Program-made: the position numbers and the translations under genes
Shown: piece by piece, positions 31,040 through 40,808 of the stretch
How the letters are laid out: the number at the start of each line of letters is the position of its first letter
Numbering within the stretch: position 1 is the stretch's first letter
Notes under the pieces: generated by a model
What the model saw: only the letters and a program-made list of their open reading frames with translations
Told to the model about the DNA's origin: nothing
Database searches by the model: none
Origin: Kappaphycus alvarezii
Lineage: Eukaryota > Rhodophyta > Florideophyceae > Gigartinales > Solieriaceae
Reading direction: 5' to 3'
NCBI GenBank assembly: GCA_002205965.3
Contig: NADL03000748.1
Span: 682,001 to 746,000 of the forward strand
DNA: 64,000 nt

Positions 31040-31730
31040 AGAACTCAACCCTGGAGCAATTGAACTGGCCAACTCGGAGTGGGGTTCGCTCATTGTATTT
31101 TCCCGCAAGCCGGATGGTTTGAAGCGCTCTTTGTGGACTTCCGCCAATTGAACGCGAAGAAAATCTCCGATTCATACAACTTGCCGAAAATGGATCACTG
31201 TATAGAATTCCTTGGAGAAGCGGCCGTCTTCTCCACACTGGATGCAAATTCCGAGTACTCGAAAGTACCCGTCGCCGAAAAGTAAGTATCGTGAGAAGAC
31301 AGCCTTCACATCCCACATGTGAACTTCTCGTTTCCTTCGGATTCTATTTGGATTCAAGAATAGAGTGGCCACATTTCAGAGAGCTTTGGATATAATTTTG
31401 TCCAGAGTACGCTGGAAAGCATGCTTGGTATACTTGGGTGATGTTATCGTTTTGTCAAAGGACATGAGGGAACACATTGACCATTTCGATCAAGTACTCA
31501 CGTTGCTTAAGACGGCCTGCATCTCTCTGAAATTGGAGAAGTGCTCTTTCATCCAGTCTTCTGTGAGTTATCTTGGTCATGTCGTTCACCCAGGAAAATT
31601 GCAGGTTGCCATGGACAACAGGAAAGATGTTTCGGAAACCATTTACCACAGCAACCTGATGGAGCTGCGCTCTATCATCGGAGCGCGCAACGTCTACAGA
31701 AGGTTTGTCAAATGATTCGCTACGAATTCT
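31040..31730 (+). pseudogene. Chromovirus reverse transcriptase, YxDD box altered
   Basis: Recognisable RT blocks in order: ANSEWGSLIVFSRKPDGLKR, VDFRQLNAKKISDSYNLPKM, FLGEAAVFSTLDANSEYSKV (first catalytic Asp present, but the usual G-Y-W-Q after it is degraded), FQRALDIILSRVRWKACLVY and then L-G-D-V-I-V. There the first Asp of the YxDD catalytic box is Gly (GGT at 31437-31439). Next come REHIDHFDQVLTLLKTACIS, LEKCSFIQSSVSYLGHVVH and the thumb start. A frameshift near 31120 and stops near 31280-31360 break it. It cannot polymerise DNA. Confidence 0.88.
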
Positions 31731-31849
31731 CGTCCACTAACGATGATGTTGCTTAAGTATTCAGACCCTAAACACTTTGAAAACCACACGGCCGAAGATG
31801 GGAAGACTTTGAGAAGTTGAAGGAAACTTTAACGTCTACTCCGATTTTG

Positions 31850-32265
31850 ATTCTGCCAAGACTCGGCCTTCGATGTATGTCGGATACAGATTCAAGTGCG
31901 TACCAAGTATGGTGCTCCTTGTTACAAGAACAAGAAGATGGTGAGTATCTTACTGTTGGGTACTTGTAATGTGTTTTGGAAAGCGCTGATTTTAATTAAT
32001 TAGCTATAGAAAGAGAGAGTTTGGCAGTAGTTTGGTCAGTAACAACACTTCGAAGGTACATCGAGGGAACCAAATGCACTGTCAGAACTGACCGCAACGC
32101 ATTGAGATGGCTCATAGGGTTGATAGATCCATCTGGTCGACTGATTCGTTGTATGTTACGCTTGGCCGAATTCAAGTTCGCAATTGTGTACAAACCGGGA
32201 AGAATGCACAAAATTACCGATGCTTTATCACGTTTGAATCTGCCGCAAGACGATGACAATGACTG
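31850..32265 (+). pseudogene. Chromovirus RNase H domain, with stops
   Basis: CSLLQEQEDGEYLTVGYL, then two stops (TAA) within 15 codons, then IERESLAVVWSVTTLRRYIE, GTKCTVRTDRNALRWL and KFAIVYKPGRMHKITDALSR. The catalytic Glu (ERESLA), the TDRNALRWL strand and the final DALSR box are kept. The frame is continuous in phase through the two stops, so this is nonsense mutation rather than an intron. Confidence 0.85.
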
Positions 32266-32453
32266 AACGATTGATGATCCCATCCCTATGTTATCCCTGC
32301 ATGTTGCGTTACCTTCTGGTCGTCGGCGACTACGACAACAGTTGGCCACCGACGAAAGAGGCAGCTGGCCGTGTATCAGAGGAGCTGCCGAGCCCCATCA
32401 CTTACGATGAGGTAATAGAAGAATAGAAGAACGATGAGTTTTGTCACACATAT

Positions 32454-33250
32454 TTGGTCAAACAACAACGACACCGAAACCGGTCTGCTTTCTTTGCAGG
32501 AGAGGATGTAATCCTGAAACGAAGAAGTCCGTTCGATGGCCAAATTCAGATCATGCTACCAAGATCATTGCACGCTCAACAATGGAAGTTATCGTGTCAC
32601 ACTTTGTTAGCAGGACATCCTGGCCAGACGAAAATGTGGGAACTCTTACGCTTGACATATTGCTGGCGACACATGGAACCAGGTTTTTATGCAGCGGTAA
32701 GGAATTGTAATCATTATGCAAGGAATTTCATCAGGCTACGCCAAAAGACGAACTACGTAAATATTTTACCGGCCGCAAAACCGTTACAGTCCGTCGGCAT
32801 GTACTTTCTAGAGAACCTCCTGGAGACCGAGTTGGGCAACAAGTTTCTCTTATTCATGTCTTGTCGCTTCTCAAAGCTCACACAAGTAGTCCGCTTGGAT
32901 GTAATATCCGCTTAAAACTTGGCTTTTGCGTTTACCAACCATTGGAGATTCAAGTACGGCCCACTAGAGACTGTCTTGACAGATATTGGAAAGAAGTTTT
33001 CTGCCAAGTTTTTTCAGGCTGTACGTCGACACTGGCAAGGAGCTAACAAATTCACAACAACTTACCATCCACAGACTAATGGTTAAGTGGAAATGTACAA
33101 TAGAACTTTGGCCGCCATGTTACAAGGGTACGTGAACGAACATCAGTCGTACTGGGATCAATATGCGGCCGCACTTACGTTCGTATACAATTTACATGTC
33201 CATCGTTAAACCAGCACGAATCCTTTCGACTTAGTGCTTAGTCGACCGCC
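32454..33250 (+). pseudogene. Chromovirus integrase, catalytic and zinc residues altered
   Basis: The N-terminal zinc region reads HTLLAGHPGQTKMWELLRLT, then AAVRNCNHYARNFIRLRQKT. The two histidines and the first cysteine are present, but the second cysteine is Tyr (32715-32717). The core starts QSVGMYFLENLLETELGNKF, where the first catalytic Asp is Tyr (32802-32804). The second Asp is present in VLTDIGKKFSAKFF (32982-32984) and the Glu in VEMYNRTLAAMLQGYVNEHQ (33090-33092), three bases after a TAA. A frameshift near 32910 separates the first and later parts. DNA joining would be abolished. A degenerate GPY region (GPYKFLQNDSRTFI) follows at about 33465. Confidence 0.88.
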
Positions 33251-33678
33251 ATGAGCTTTCTTTACATCACAGTGATACAAGTCGAGCTCAACCAAAAGCA
33301 AGATCGAAAAAAGATTTCATCTCGCGGCTTGACAAAGCTGTACAGTCGGCCTACGGTCGCCGTCAGAAGGCGAAAGAGCGTTATCGGCGCGACATCTACA
33401 ATGGAGATTGGTTATACTTGGACAGCCCCGAATGTGATCAAGGGAAACCGGAATATCATGCACAAGGACCATACAAGTTCCTCCAGAATGATAGCCGAAC
33501 TTTCATTCGTGGCCGCGATGAAGTGGTTACACGCATCAACTCGGACCGACTCACCCCCGCACCTCGGCCTACGCAAGTTCCCTTCTCGCTATTTCGCGTG
33601 GCACAAGCACAAGCCGCAACGCCATCAACCAATATTGGCACCGATGCAAGAGAAGAGGAAGTGACTGCAAACTTGGGT
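33251..33678 (+). pseudogene. Integrase C-terminal region with GPY-like module
   Basis: Two overlapping frames cover the stretch. The better one (33418-33687) holds HAQGPYKFLQNDSRTFIRGR, then DEVVTRINSDRLTPAPRPTQ, the GPY/F-type module that follows the integrase core in Ty3/gypsy elements. A variable linker (NIGTDAREEEVTANL) follows and leads directly into the chromodomain without change of phase. Confidence 0.7.
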
Positions 33679-33895
33679 GACGAGTAAGTAGTAGATCGCA
33701 TTCTTGACCATTTCTGTGACGAAAATGGCCAAATGTACCTCCACATCAATTGGTATTGATACGAAAATACCACTTGGGAGAATCACGGCACTATTCCAGA
33801 CGAATAGGTGTCCGATTACCTCGCTCGCAGACCCCAGTTCGGTAGACGAAAGCGTACGCGGCGCGCGAACACAGGAGTGGGGGGAGGCCTTGGGT
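33679..33895 (+). pseudogene. Integrase chromodomain with three nonsense codons
   Basis: Read in one phase from 33661, the sequence gives D-E-stop-VVDRILDHFCDENGQMYLHINWY-stop-YENTTWENHGTIPDE-stop-VSDYLARRPQF. The family pattern E-Y-x-V-x-x-I-L, an aromatic strand ending W-x-G-Y/W, then T-W-E and a final L-x-x-Y-L helix is plain. Stops are TAA at 33685, TGA at 33769-range and TAG shortly after. A basic tail (GRRKRTRRANTG) and a TAG at 33893-33895 close pol. Chromodomains of such integrases bind methylated histone H3 and steer insertion into heterochromatin. Short open frames hide this domain unless it is read through the stops. Confidence 0.75.
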
Positions 33896-34861
33896 AGCTC
33901 TTTGCCTTTTTGGCTTTTCGTTCCCTGCTTGGTCACGCTGGATCGCCTCCTGATAGTATTTGGACGCCCTGTTCATACACATTCATTGGTTCTCGACAGT
34001 TGCTATTGTCAAGGGGCGATGAAAATGGGAAAGCGCCGTGGAAAGAGGAGCAAGAGAGGGAGTGATATGTCGGAGATATACACGACAACAACGACCAATG
34101 TCGCGGACGGTTTGGCAGTGATGGCCACGGTGGGTACGAAACATTTTCTCTTGGTTATGCGTACTTGATTGCACTGTATTTTGTTGTATCGTGTTCAGTT
34201 CATTGATGTTTTCGTTTTGAATTGCTGTATTTTTTGGTCACAGCTTTGAGTAATTTTTGGCCCACCTTATCATGCTCTGTAAAACATGATAAAAGGAGTC
34301 AAAATAGAAATATTGTGGTCTTAACAAGTGCATCTGCCTCCCTTCCTGTAAATTGTACTGTGGAACGAAAGAATGTAACACTGCACACGCAAAAATTTTG
34401 GGTATTGTTCGGCAAGTGGAGATTACCGGTCTGTTATTCATTGATGTTCTATCCGAAGGATACTAATTACTGACAAGGATACTAGCCATAGGGCACTAAT
34501 AAATTAACTAATTATTGACCTCAACCACAGGAGACCAAACACTTTTTGGGTCGGCCAAATTGAGAATAACTGATGGATTAGACTTCGACAAGTTGATGTT
34601 GGTGTCAAAGTTGCTCGCAGTTTTGATAAGGAAGAATTCTGACCGTGAGTTATCGAAGAGGGAGATATGAAATAGCTGAATGGGGGAGACAAAAAGAAAG
34701 TCTGGCCAAACATCAATGGACATTGACATACATGGACACAGGAATTTTTGTCAGGTCAATTTTGGCCACCGCATTTCTACGCCGCTCTCTCCACTTACCT
34801 ACACAGAATCGCACGGGTTACGCCCGTTGAAAATCAGAGTGTGAGTGGCCTGGCCAGTTGA
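33896..34861. other. Spacer between pol and the antisense frame
   Basis: No convincing coding. Frames of 60-150 codons exist on both strands, but their composition is poor, and the longest (33704-34168, +) overlaps the chromodomain in a different phase. Probably where the 3' ends of pol and of the antisense gene converge. Confidence 0.4.
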
Positions 34862-36764
34862 TTAAAGAGGTGATCGATATTTGCGACCATTACCCTCTAC
34901 TGAAACGCCCGACCCACAGTCAACCGGACACGAGAACGGTAAAGCATTGACCGCGAGCATCAAAGCGACCTGAGAACGCCACAAATTGCGCTCAGCGCAA
35001 AGCGAGCGAATCTCCTCCTCGGCCATTTCTAGACGCCTTACAGTGGCTGCGTATTGCTCCCGCCCCTCGAACTTCACTGTGGACTGCTGTGCGGGAGCTA
35101 GCACGTTTCGCAAATGCGCACTATCCTCCCCTTTCCTACGACCCCGCCTGTCTGCCGATTCCCAAGCTGTTACGCGCGTCAGACAACTGATTGCGGACTG
35201 CGTACAACTCACCGCAAACTTGGCCAGCTTCACGCTCGACCGCCGCTTGACCTTCGTGAGCTTTAACAAGAGCCGATGTCAACTGATCAGCATCGCGAAC
35301 GATGACCTCTTCACGATTACACCAGTAGTCCATCTAACGCGAAAAGCCATAGGCAGTCATGGCTTGGGACGGACCCGTAACAACCTGTTTACTCCTGACC
35401 GACTCGTTTTTGGTCGGAGCAGTATCAACGCGGGCCAATAGTTCGCCCAAAGGCCAATTTTCAATGCACCCTTGGCGCATCCTCACGCGACGCAACTCGT
35501 CCTGGGAATGTGGCCGAAACGAGAGTTTTTGGATGGGCCATCTGCACGCCGAATGAGTTATTATGACTGCATGTTGTACCGTCAAGGATCTCGAAGCCAC
35601 AGTAATGCGTCGTGTTGGACTCTCTGTCAAAGATTCGCTTGCTGAAGTAGTGCTCGGGACCCGCGTTGAACTCTCACATCGCTTCTAACAAAAGCACGGA
35701 GAGAGTGCAACCCTGCCCCGATGCCTTGGCCGACAACTCAGCCACGTAAATCAGGAGCCCTGCTAGCAGAGAGGTCAATCGACCGAATTAACTCAGAAGG
35801 ATAGAAGTAGATTCGCTTCGAGAACAGGATGTCATAAGCAACGGCCACAAGAATCATGATGTCCAACCCGGACATTAGCTCGTCTAAGCATCGCTAACCC
35901 ATTTATTAAGTGAATTTCTCTACCGCCACCACTAAGTATGCTCCGATAGTGGCGGTCAAGATTGGCGGCCCAATAGGAGCCACCTCGGCCCTAAAACGGT
36001 TTGGTCAATGAGGGAAACTAGATATACTAGATATAGGAACGCCAGCGACCAAGGCGATGATATATTTCCCACAGTTTTCTGCTGGTGGATGTCGACCTGG
36101 ACGTCCATAAAAGTCGGCCACAGCAATCAAGTCGTAGGCTTCCATAATAATGCCCGTGGCATTGTTGGTCGCTCGAATTGAAGTCCAGGCGCGATTTAGA
36201 GCACTGAAATTGTCCATACGAGGCAATGGTGGACTGTAAAAGCGACCAGCGATCATCGGAGAACCGTGCTGGTCATCGAAAGATGTTACGCAAGCCTCGA
36301 TAAAGGCGCCATGATTCGTGTTCAAAAGAAATGTACGATCCGACGTGAGGTTCGGAGGGATTACATACAAAGGGCGAACACATTCCGTGTACTTGTCGAA
36401 GCGCGCGTGCACTAGCCACACCATCGTTTTTCAACCGCCGAAAGTATTGCTTCGCATAGCGCCAACATTTTTGCTTTGCAATCGTATCGGCCACAGCATC
36501 TCAGTCCTGCGAACTCTCATCATTTTCGACCACTTTTCGGTTGCGAGGAGGTGACTTGGCCAAAGCAGCTTTCGTTCGAGAAATGTTCGGCCGACTTTTG
36601 CGACGTTCCCGTGAAGAATTGAACATCTTCTTTGCTGCTAGCAAAGGACTTCCAACTATGGTTTCTTCTCCAGACAATTCTATAGTATCGCGTATCGGCT
36701 TGGACAATCTGTCAGGGCTGTCCGGCAAATTCTTGACGTATTCCTCTCGCTCGAGATCAGCCAT
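34862..36764 (-). pseudogene. Antisense accessory gene of the chromovirus, function unknown
   Basis: On the - strand a series of frames reads from MADLEREEYVKNLPDSPDRL at 36764. It passes through a lysine/arginine-rich segment (RERRKSRPNISRTKAALAK), a globular-looking region (36424-36005: PLYVIPPNLTSDRTFLLNTN, DNFSALNRAWTSIRATNNAT, ENCGKYIIALVAGV), then a C-terminal helical region (TSALVKAHEGQAAVEREAGQ, ATVRRLEMAEEEIRSLCAER) to a stop at 34862. At least three frame changes separate them. In all about 600 residues may have been encoded. No retroelement family domain is recognised. It is oriented towards pol and would need its own promoter near the 3' LTR. Additional antisense ORFs are known from some plant Ty3/gypsy elements. 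An internal position, with both LTRs outside, shows it belongs to this element unless it is itself an older insertion. Confidence 0.5.
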
Positions 36765-37462
36765 TTTGTCCTTTGCTCGTAAGATAACAGGAAAACACTC
36801 AGGACGGGGAACAGTACCCGACCAAGATGTTTCGGGATGGCAACCACAAGACTACACAAGATTATCCGGGTTGTCAGTGTTGGGACGGGATGTAGAGTTA
36901 ACGGGAGATGTGCATGGGGATGTTGGAGGAGAGATGATGATGTTGGAGGGATAAGAGGGAGGAAAATGCGAGGGTGAAAAATTATTTTCAAGATGAAGAG
37001 GGGGGGATAATGAAAAGGTCGGGAGAGGTGGATGATGTCGAGGTGGGGGCCGGTATGGTGACCGCAGTGACCAACTGAAGACTCAACCACACCCGGCTGG
37101 TAACCTTGAGGTCTTGACCGTACACTCTGTACTTGGGGCCGCGTCACAGGACATTGCCTACTGTACATCCCCCCTTTACCTATCCATCTCAGCTATTCTT
37201 AATTATTTTTCAATTGGCCAGTGACATGATTGTGTGCCAATACCAAGTGGTCAGATATGGAATCCTGGAATTTATAGAGGGAGGGGGGGCAGCCAATGTG
37301 GAAAGTGCGAGATCACGCGATGATTGATTGGTGTACGCAGACATGACGCGCTACCCACCCTGGGCGCGTGTCAACGCCCTACCAATTTTGGGATTTGGCC
37401 GAGACGTACAGTACGTACTCAGTTAACATAAAACTATGTCTCGTCCTGGCGTCTCGGTCTCC
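36765..37462. other. Leader region of the antisense gene and sequence before the 3' LTR
   Basis: Purine-rich on the + strand around 36920-37020 and 37270-37290. No coding frame stands out. It lies where a promoter for the antisense gene would be expected. Confidence 0.35.
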
Positions 37463-37473
37463 AGGGAGGACTT
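37463..37473 (+). promoter_or_regulatory. Polypurine tract before the 3' LTR
   Basis: AGGGAGGA at 37463-37470, three bases before the 3' LTR start at 37474. This is the position and composition of the plus-strand DNA primer in LTR elements. Confidence 0.6.
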
Positions 37474-38258
37474 TGCGGTATGATGGCGCTGGCTACCCTA
37501 TTTTGATAGTGTTTTAGGGGGAAGAGCGGAGGGCTTAGTTGTTATATTTTTTGAAGTTCTAGAATGGCCAATCAGCCAACGGATACCTGTCCCATGGCCA
37601 AGGTGGCTCACCGGGACCCATCGGGGTACACGTTTGCATGGACCACACACACACGTGAATACGAACAACAAACACACGTGTAACCATGCCGACTATGACA
37701 CGTGGCCACGAATAGGCCAACACTATGAACAATCTAGCAACTTTGCAGTATAACTTTAATGTCAGCTAACTTCAACTACAGTCACGCGCTGGTGAGATTG
37801 TTTATTATCTCCCTCGCCTGGCCAATATCTAACGCGCTAACAAAGAACCCACCACGACACGCCAACTGAATGGACCAGAGCCAAGATTTGTGGCCATCCC
37901 ACGCAGCAAAGGCATCACACAACTACTAACACCCCAATATGGCCAGTTTGGGGACTTTTCCGTGACTCGACCATTTTTACAGTGTTGTAGTATGTCTCGT
38001 AGTACTAATGTTTTGCGGCTTCGACCACAGTAAAAACACCGGAGGAAGGCGAGCTATCCGCGCTAGTTGGGTGTTTTGTAGTGATCCTTCTTTTAGAGCC
38101 TTTGACTTCGCTCTCTGCCCTACTACCTTTCCAGCCACTCAACTTCCTCTACCCTCTCTGTACTTTTGGCCGGTGTAAGTTTGCGCACTCCTAGGAACTA
38201 CCACGGGCACATATGACTTGCATATATGCGTAGTGCTGGCCACGACCATCCTACTACA
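37474..38258 (+). repeat. 3' LTR of the chromovirus (785 bp)
   Basis: Starts TGCGGTATGATGG and ends CCTACTACA. It is collinear with the 5' LTR. The paired CACGTG motifs are at 37652-37657 and 37675-37680. Differences from the 5' LTR include many transitions (for example CCGTGCC against CCATGCC) and a few short indels. Confidence 0.92.
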
Positions 38259-38263
38259 CGCCG
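38259..38263. repeat. Right target-site duplication of the chromovirus
   Basis: CGCCG, matching CGCCA at 24278-24282 in four of five positions. Confidence 0.7.
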
Positions 38264-40301
38264 GTTCACACTGTCAGTGATGGAGTTTGGCTAAAACAGC
38301 CAAGTTTGGCTATCGGACGAGCGAAAGGTGGCTTAATTACAGGCAAAGAACACTTTCACTTCAGTCACTATGATTGTGGTCATATTCCGACAAGTATTAC
38401 GCGGTATCTTCTTCGAGATAGCCACACATGAGTATTTTTAGCATATTTGCGAAGTCCTCCATGATTTCTAAAATTTGCTACGTGTCTCAACGTGCCTGTT
38501 TAGTTGAATTTTAAGGGCGTAACCAGTGAAGTTTTAGAACATTTGCATACAGTACCTGTGGCATGGATCCTTAACGGGCCCCATTGTATAATATTTAAAG
38601 TTTTTTTTGTTGAAATACGTCAGTTTAATTGGTATCATACAGGAGTTCGAAGTTCTGGAGGACCGTTTTGTGATTTTATCAGACTTTTTGACTGCCAATT
38701 CGACTTTGAATAATGGAGAAGTAGTCAATACTTCCAACAAATCAAGTTGAAAATCCCAACTCATCGGCATAATTCTTTATGTAACATTGCACAATTTAGT
38801 GGAATTTGGCAACCTCGTTTACTTCTCACTAAAAGAGGAGCCTTGTTTCACCTGTCTTTTCTTTGAAATCATGTCTTCTATGATTTCACCTTTAAACCAT
38901 ATAATGAGTTTTTAAATATCCAGTGGATCCAAGAAAGGTCATAATTAGCGATAGAATCGTGTTTGTACTATGGGGTTAAATAATATTCTGATTTTTGCGA
39001 TTTAGCAGTGATTGGTTGCAAAAAAGCATACTTGTGGAAGAATATCATCCCTCCTTTATTTTCGTGGTATGGTATACTCGAGTGGGACAAGGCCTTCCAC
39101 TATTGTTTCCGTGAATATGTCGCGTTGCGCAGTTTTAATTAAATTTACACAACAAACATGGCCTTAAAATTGGTTTAGCATTTGACTATGTTTTATGATA
39201 AGGTGAAAATTATCCAGGGCTGGGTTAAATGGTAACTTTATCGTAAAGAAATGAATTCTTTCTACCTATGGTGTTCAATCTTTTGAGATGGAAGCTTCCT
39301 ATTCTCGTCTAGTATGACCTGCTTGGTTTCAAAACTCAATAACTTAAAAAAAGGTTTTGGCAAGTGTTGCCGAAATTTAAATGGTTGTTGGGATTTCATA
39401 AGAAAATAACAAAGCGCACAGTGGTTACACATATATCATAGAGAGTCATCTGAATTTATGAAATTGAACAAAGAGTCATTTGTATATCCCTTCTATGTAT
39501 TTCATTATTTGTCTCAATATTTTTTTAGCTTAGCAGACAATATAGTCGTTTTTTGCTACTAAATAGTGATTCATTGCTTACATAACCAGTAGTCGTTGTC
39601 GATGGTCAAGTTTTCAGGTATTTTTTGTGAATCATCGGCCTCAAAATGTGCAATGGTATGGAATGAACTTTCAAAACGCTCTTTTGGGAGTAGAGCTAGC
39701 CCAGCTTCTTTTTATCGCATCTCAATAATACTTTTTGTGGCAAGATGCGAGCACTATTAAAAAGAGTGGGTTAGTTTTACTGGTGGAAGGTTTCGCTCGA
39801 TAGTAAAGTCACTGCTGAAGACCACAAAATACTCGCTTTTTTTGAAAACTACGATCTCAAAAACCAGATCAGTAACCCCATCTTTTTTATATCGCATCTT
39901 ACCGGCTTAGAAGCTTTCTCGGAATTCATCGATGCTTTTTAGGCTGTCAATGAAATTGAAGTAAAACTTCTCATACATAGGTATTACCATCATTTCTTTG
40001 CGTACCTACCTACGTAATTTATATTAAGGTTTCCACATGGTACTAGTACTGGCTGAAAAATATCAACGTGGCCCCAATTTCAGTGTGTTGTAACTACAAA
40101 ATATTCAAAAGAGTTTCTTTAGTCTTCTTTATGATATAGGGTAGCTATAAGGATATGTATTTCCGAAACTTGGCGGATTTGCAGCGCAAAGATACCTTCC
40201 TCTATGTAATAAATACCTGATATCGGGCAATTATTGTTTTCAAGATCAAATTAGTCTCATGTTAACCGTCACCAACCTCTGGGGTAGGATCCCCCACACC
40301 T
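38264..40301. other. AT-rich flank with faint coding traces on the - strand
   Basis: One - strand phase has fewer stops than its composition predicts, including an open run at 38770-38534 (DFQLDLLEVLTTSPLFKVEL, then KKSDKITKRSSRTSNSCM). Further out, fragments occur near 40020-40130 (NSFEYFVVTTH and HVDIFQPVLVPCGNLNINYV). It may be the same fossil as 40302-40808. No family is recognised. Confidence 0.3.
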
Positions 40302-40808
40302 TTACCATTTCCTGTCTTCTCTGCTATTTAAGGAGAGGAAGAGATATTGCTGAGGAACCGTAAGGCTCTTACATCTTTGGTATCTCACCAACTCATTGAA
40401 TAGCTTCAATGGCTGGGATCTAGTTTCCACCGGATGGACTAGTGGTTCTTCAAACGAAACTGTTACAAATAGTTGTCCAGATCTAGGTAAAACATCAGTA
40501 AAGGCAGATAGGAAGCAAATATAACTTCTAGATGAGCTATTTAGTGCCTTCTGGCAACTTAACTACAATTCATAGATACAAAAGCTATTTAGTCCGAGGG
40601 GTACCACTTTGCCCCTGTATTTGTAAAGAAGGCGGAAAAGACGTCGAAGCACCGCTTTACAGGGATTTTTTCCCAATTCTTTAGTCAGTTCCCTGCGATC
40701 CAATATCAAGAGCGTTGGTTAATGTTTTTCTTCAGCAGTGTGGGAAAATTTGTCGATTCAGTTAAGTTCTGATTGATTTACGTTCTCTGTTGATACGGAT
40801 GCTGATTC
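40302..40808 (-). pseudogene. Fossil reading frame of 169 codons, unknown family
   Basis: One phase on the - strand has only three internal stops before the closing TAA at 40302-40304. It contains ESASVSTENVNQSELN, ILDRRELTKELGKNPCKAVL, RRLFRLLYKYRGKVVPLGLN, FLSAFTDVLPRSGQLFVTVS and RSQPLKLFNELVRYQRCKSL. It lacks a usable ATG, so it does not appear as a long ORF. Upstream (to about 40950) another phase continues with SKDPARLIKSATQANVSEYP. The composition is clearly protein-like. A decayed transposon gene is most likely given the context, but I cannot identify it. Confidence 0.45.

Larger units (their letters stand above)
24283..38258 (+). mobile_element. Ty3/gypsy chromovirus, full length, inactivated, with nested pogo element
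   Basis: Two direct LTRs (24283-25051 and 37474-38258) bound about 12.4 kb of interior. A near-perfect 5-bp target duplication lies outside them. In order on + are gag (25570-29680, interrupted), protease, reverse transcriptase, RNase H, integrase and a C-terminal chromodomain. Integrase downstream of RT/RNase H defines Ty3/gypsy, and the chromodomain defines the chromovirus branch. Between pol and the 3' LTR is a region of about 3.5 kb with a long - strand frame. Without the 2.2-kb pogo insertion the element would be about 11.8 kb, long for a chromovirus, mostly because of that extra region. Every gene has stops or frameshifts. The LTRs differ visibly, by roughly 10-15 percent in the best aligned 200 bp by eye, so the insertion is not recent. 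Confidence 0.9.

Noticed and set aside
31941-32003. Intron-like segment (GTGAGT ... CTGAT ... TAG) in the RNase H region, which joins open frames in phase when removed
   Set aside because: The unspliced translation is itself in phase and matches the RNase H family (DGEYLTVGYL and the residues before IERESLAVVW). The two stops within it are better explained as point mutations.
33704-34168. 154-codon + strand ORF after integrase
   Set aside because: It is a shifted phase over the chromodomain; the correct phase gives the chromodomain pattern despite its stops.
38504-38713. + strand frame with SEVLEHLHTVPVAW, which recalls an L-H-T box of some fungal transposon proteins
   Set aside because: The opposite strand is open over a longer stretch with better composition, the similarity covers only a few residues, and the rest of the + strand frame does not follow the family.
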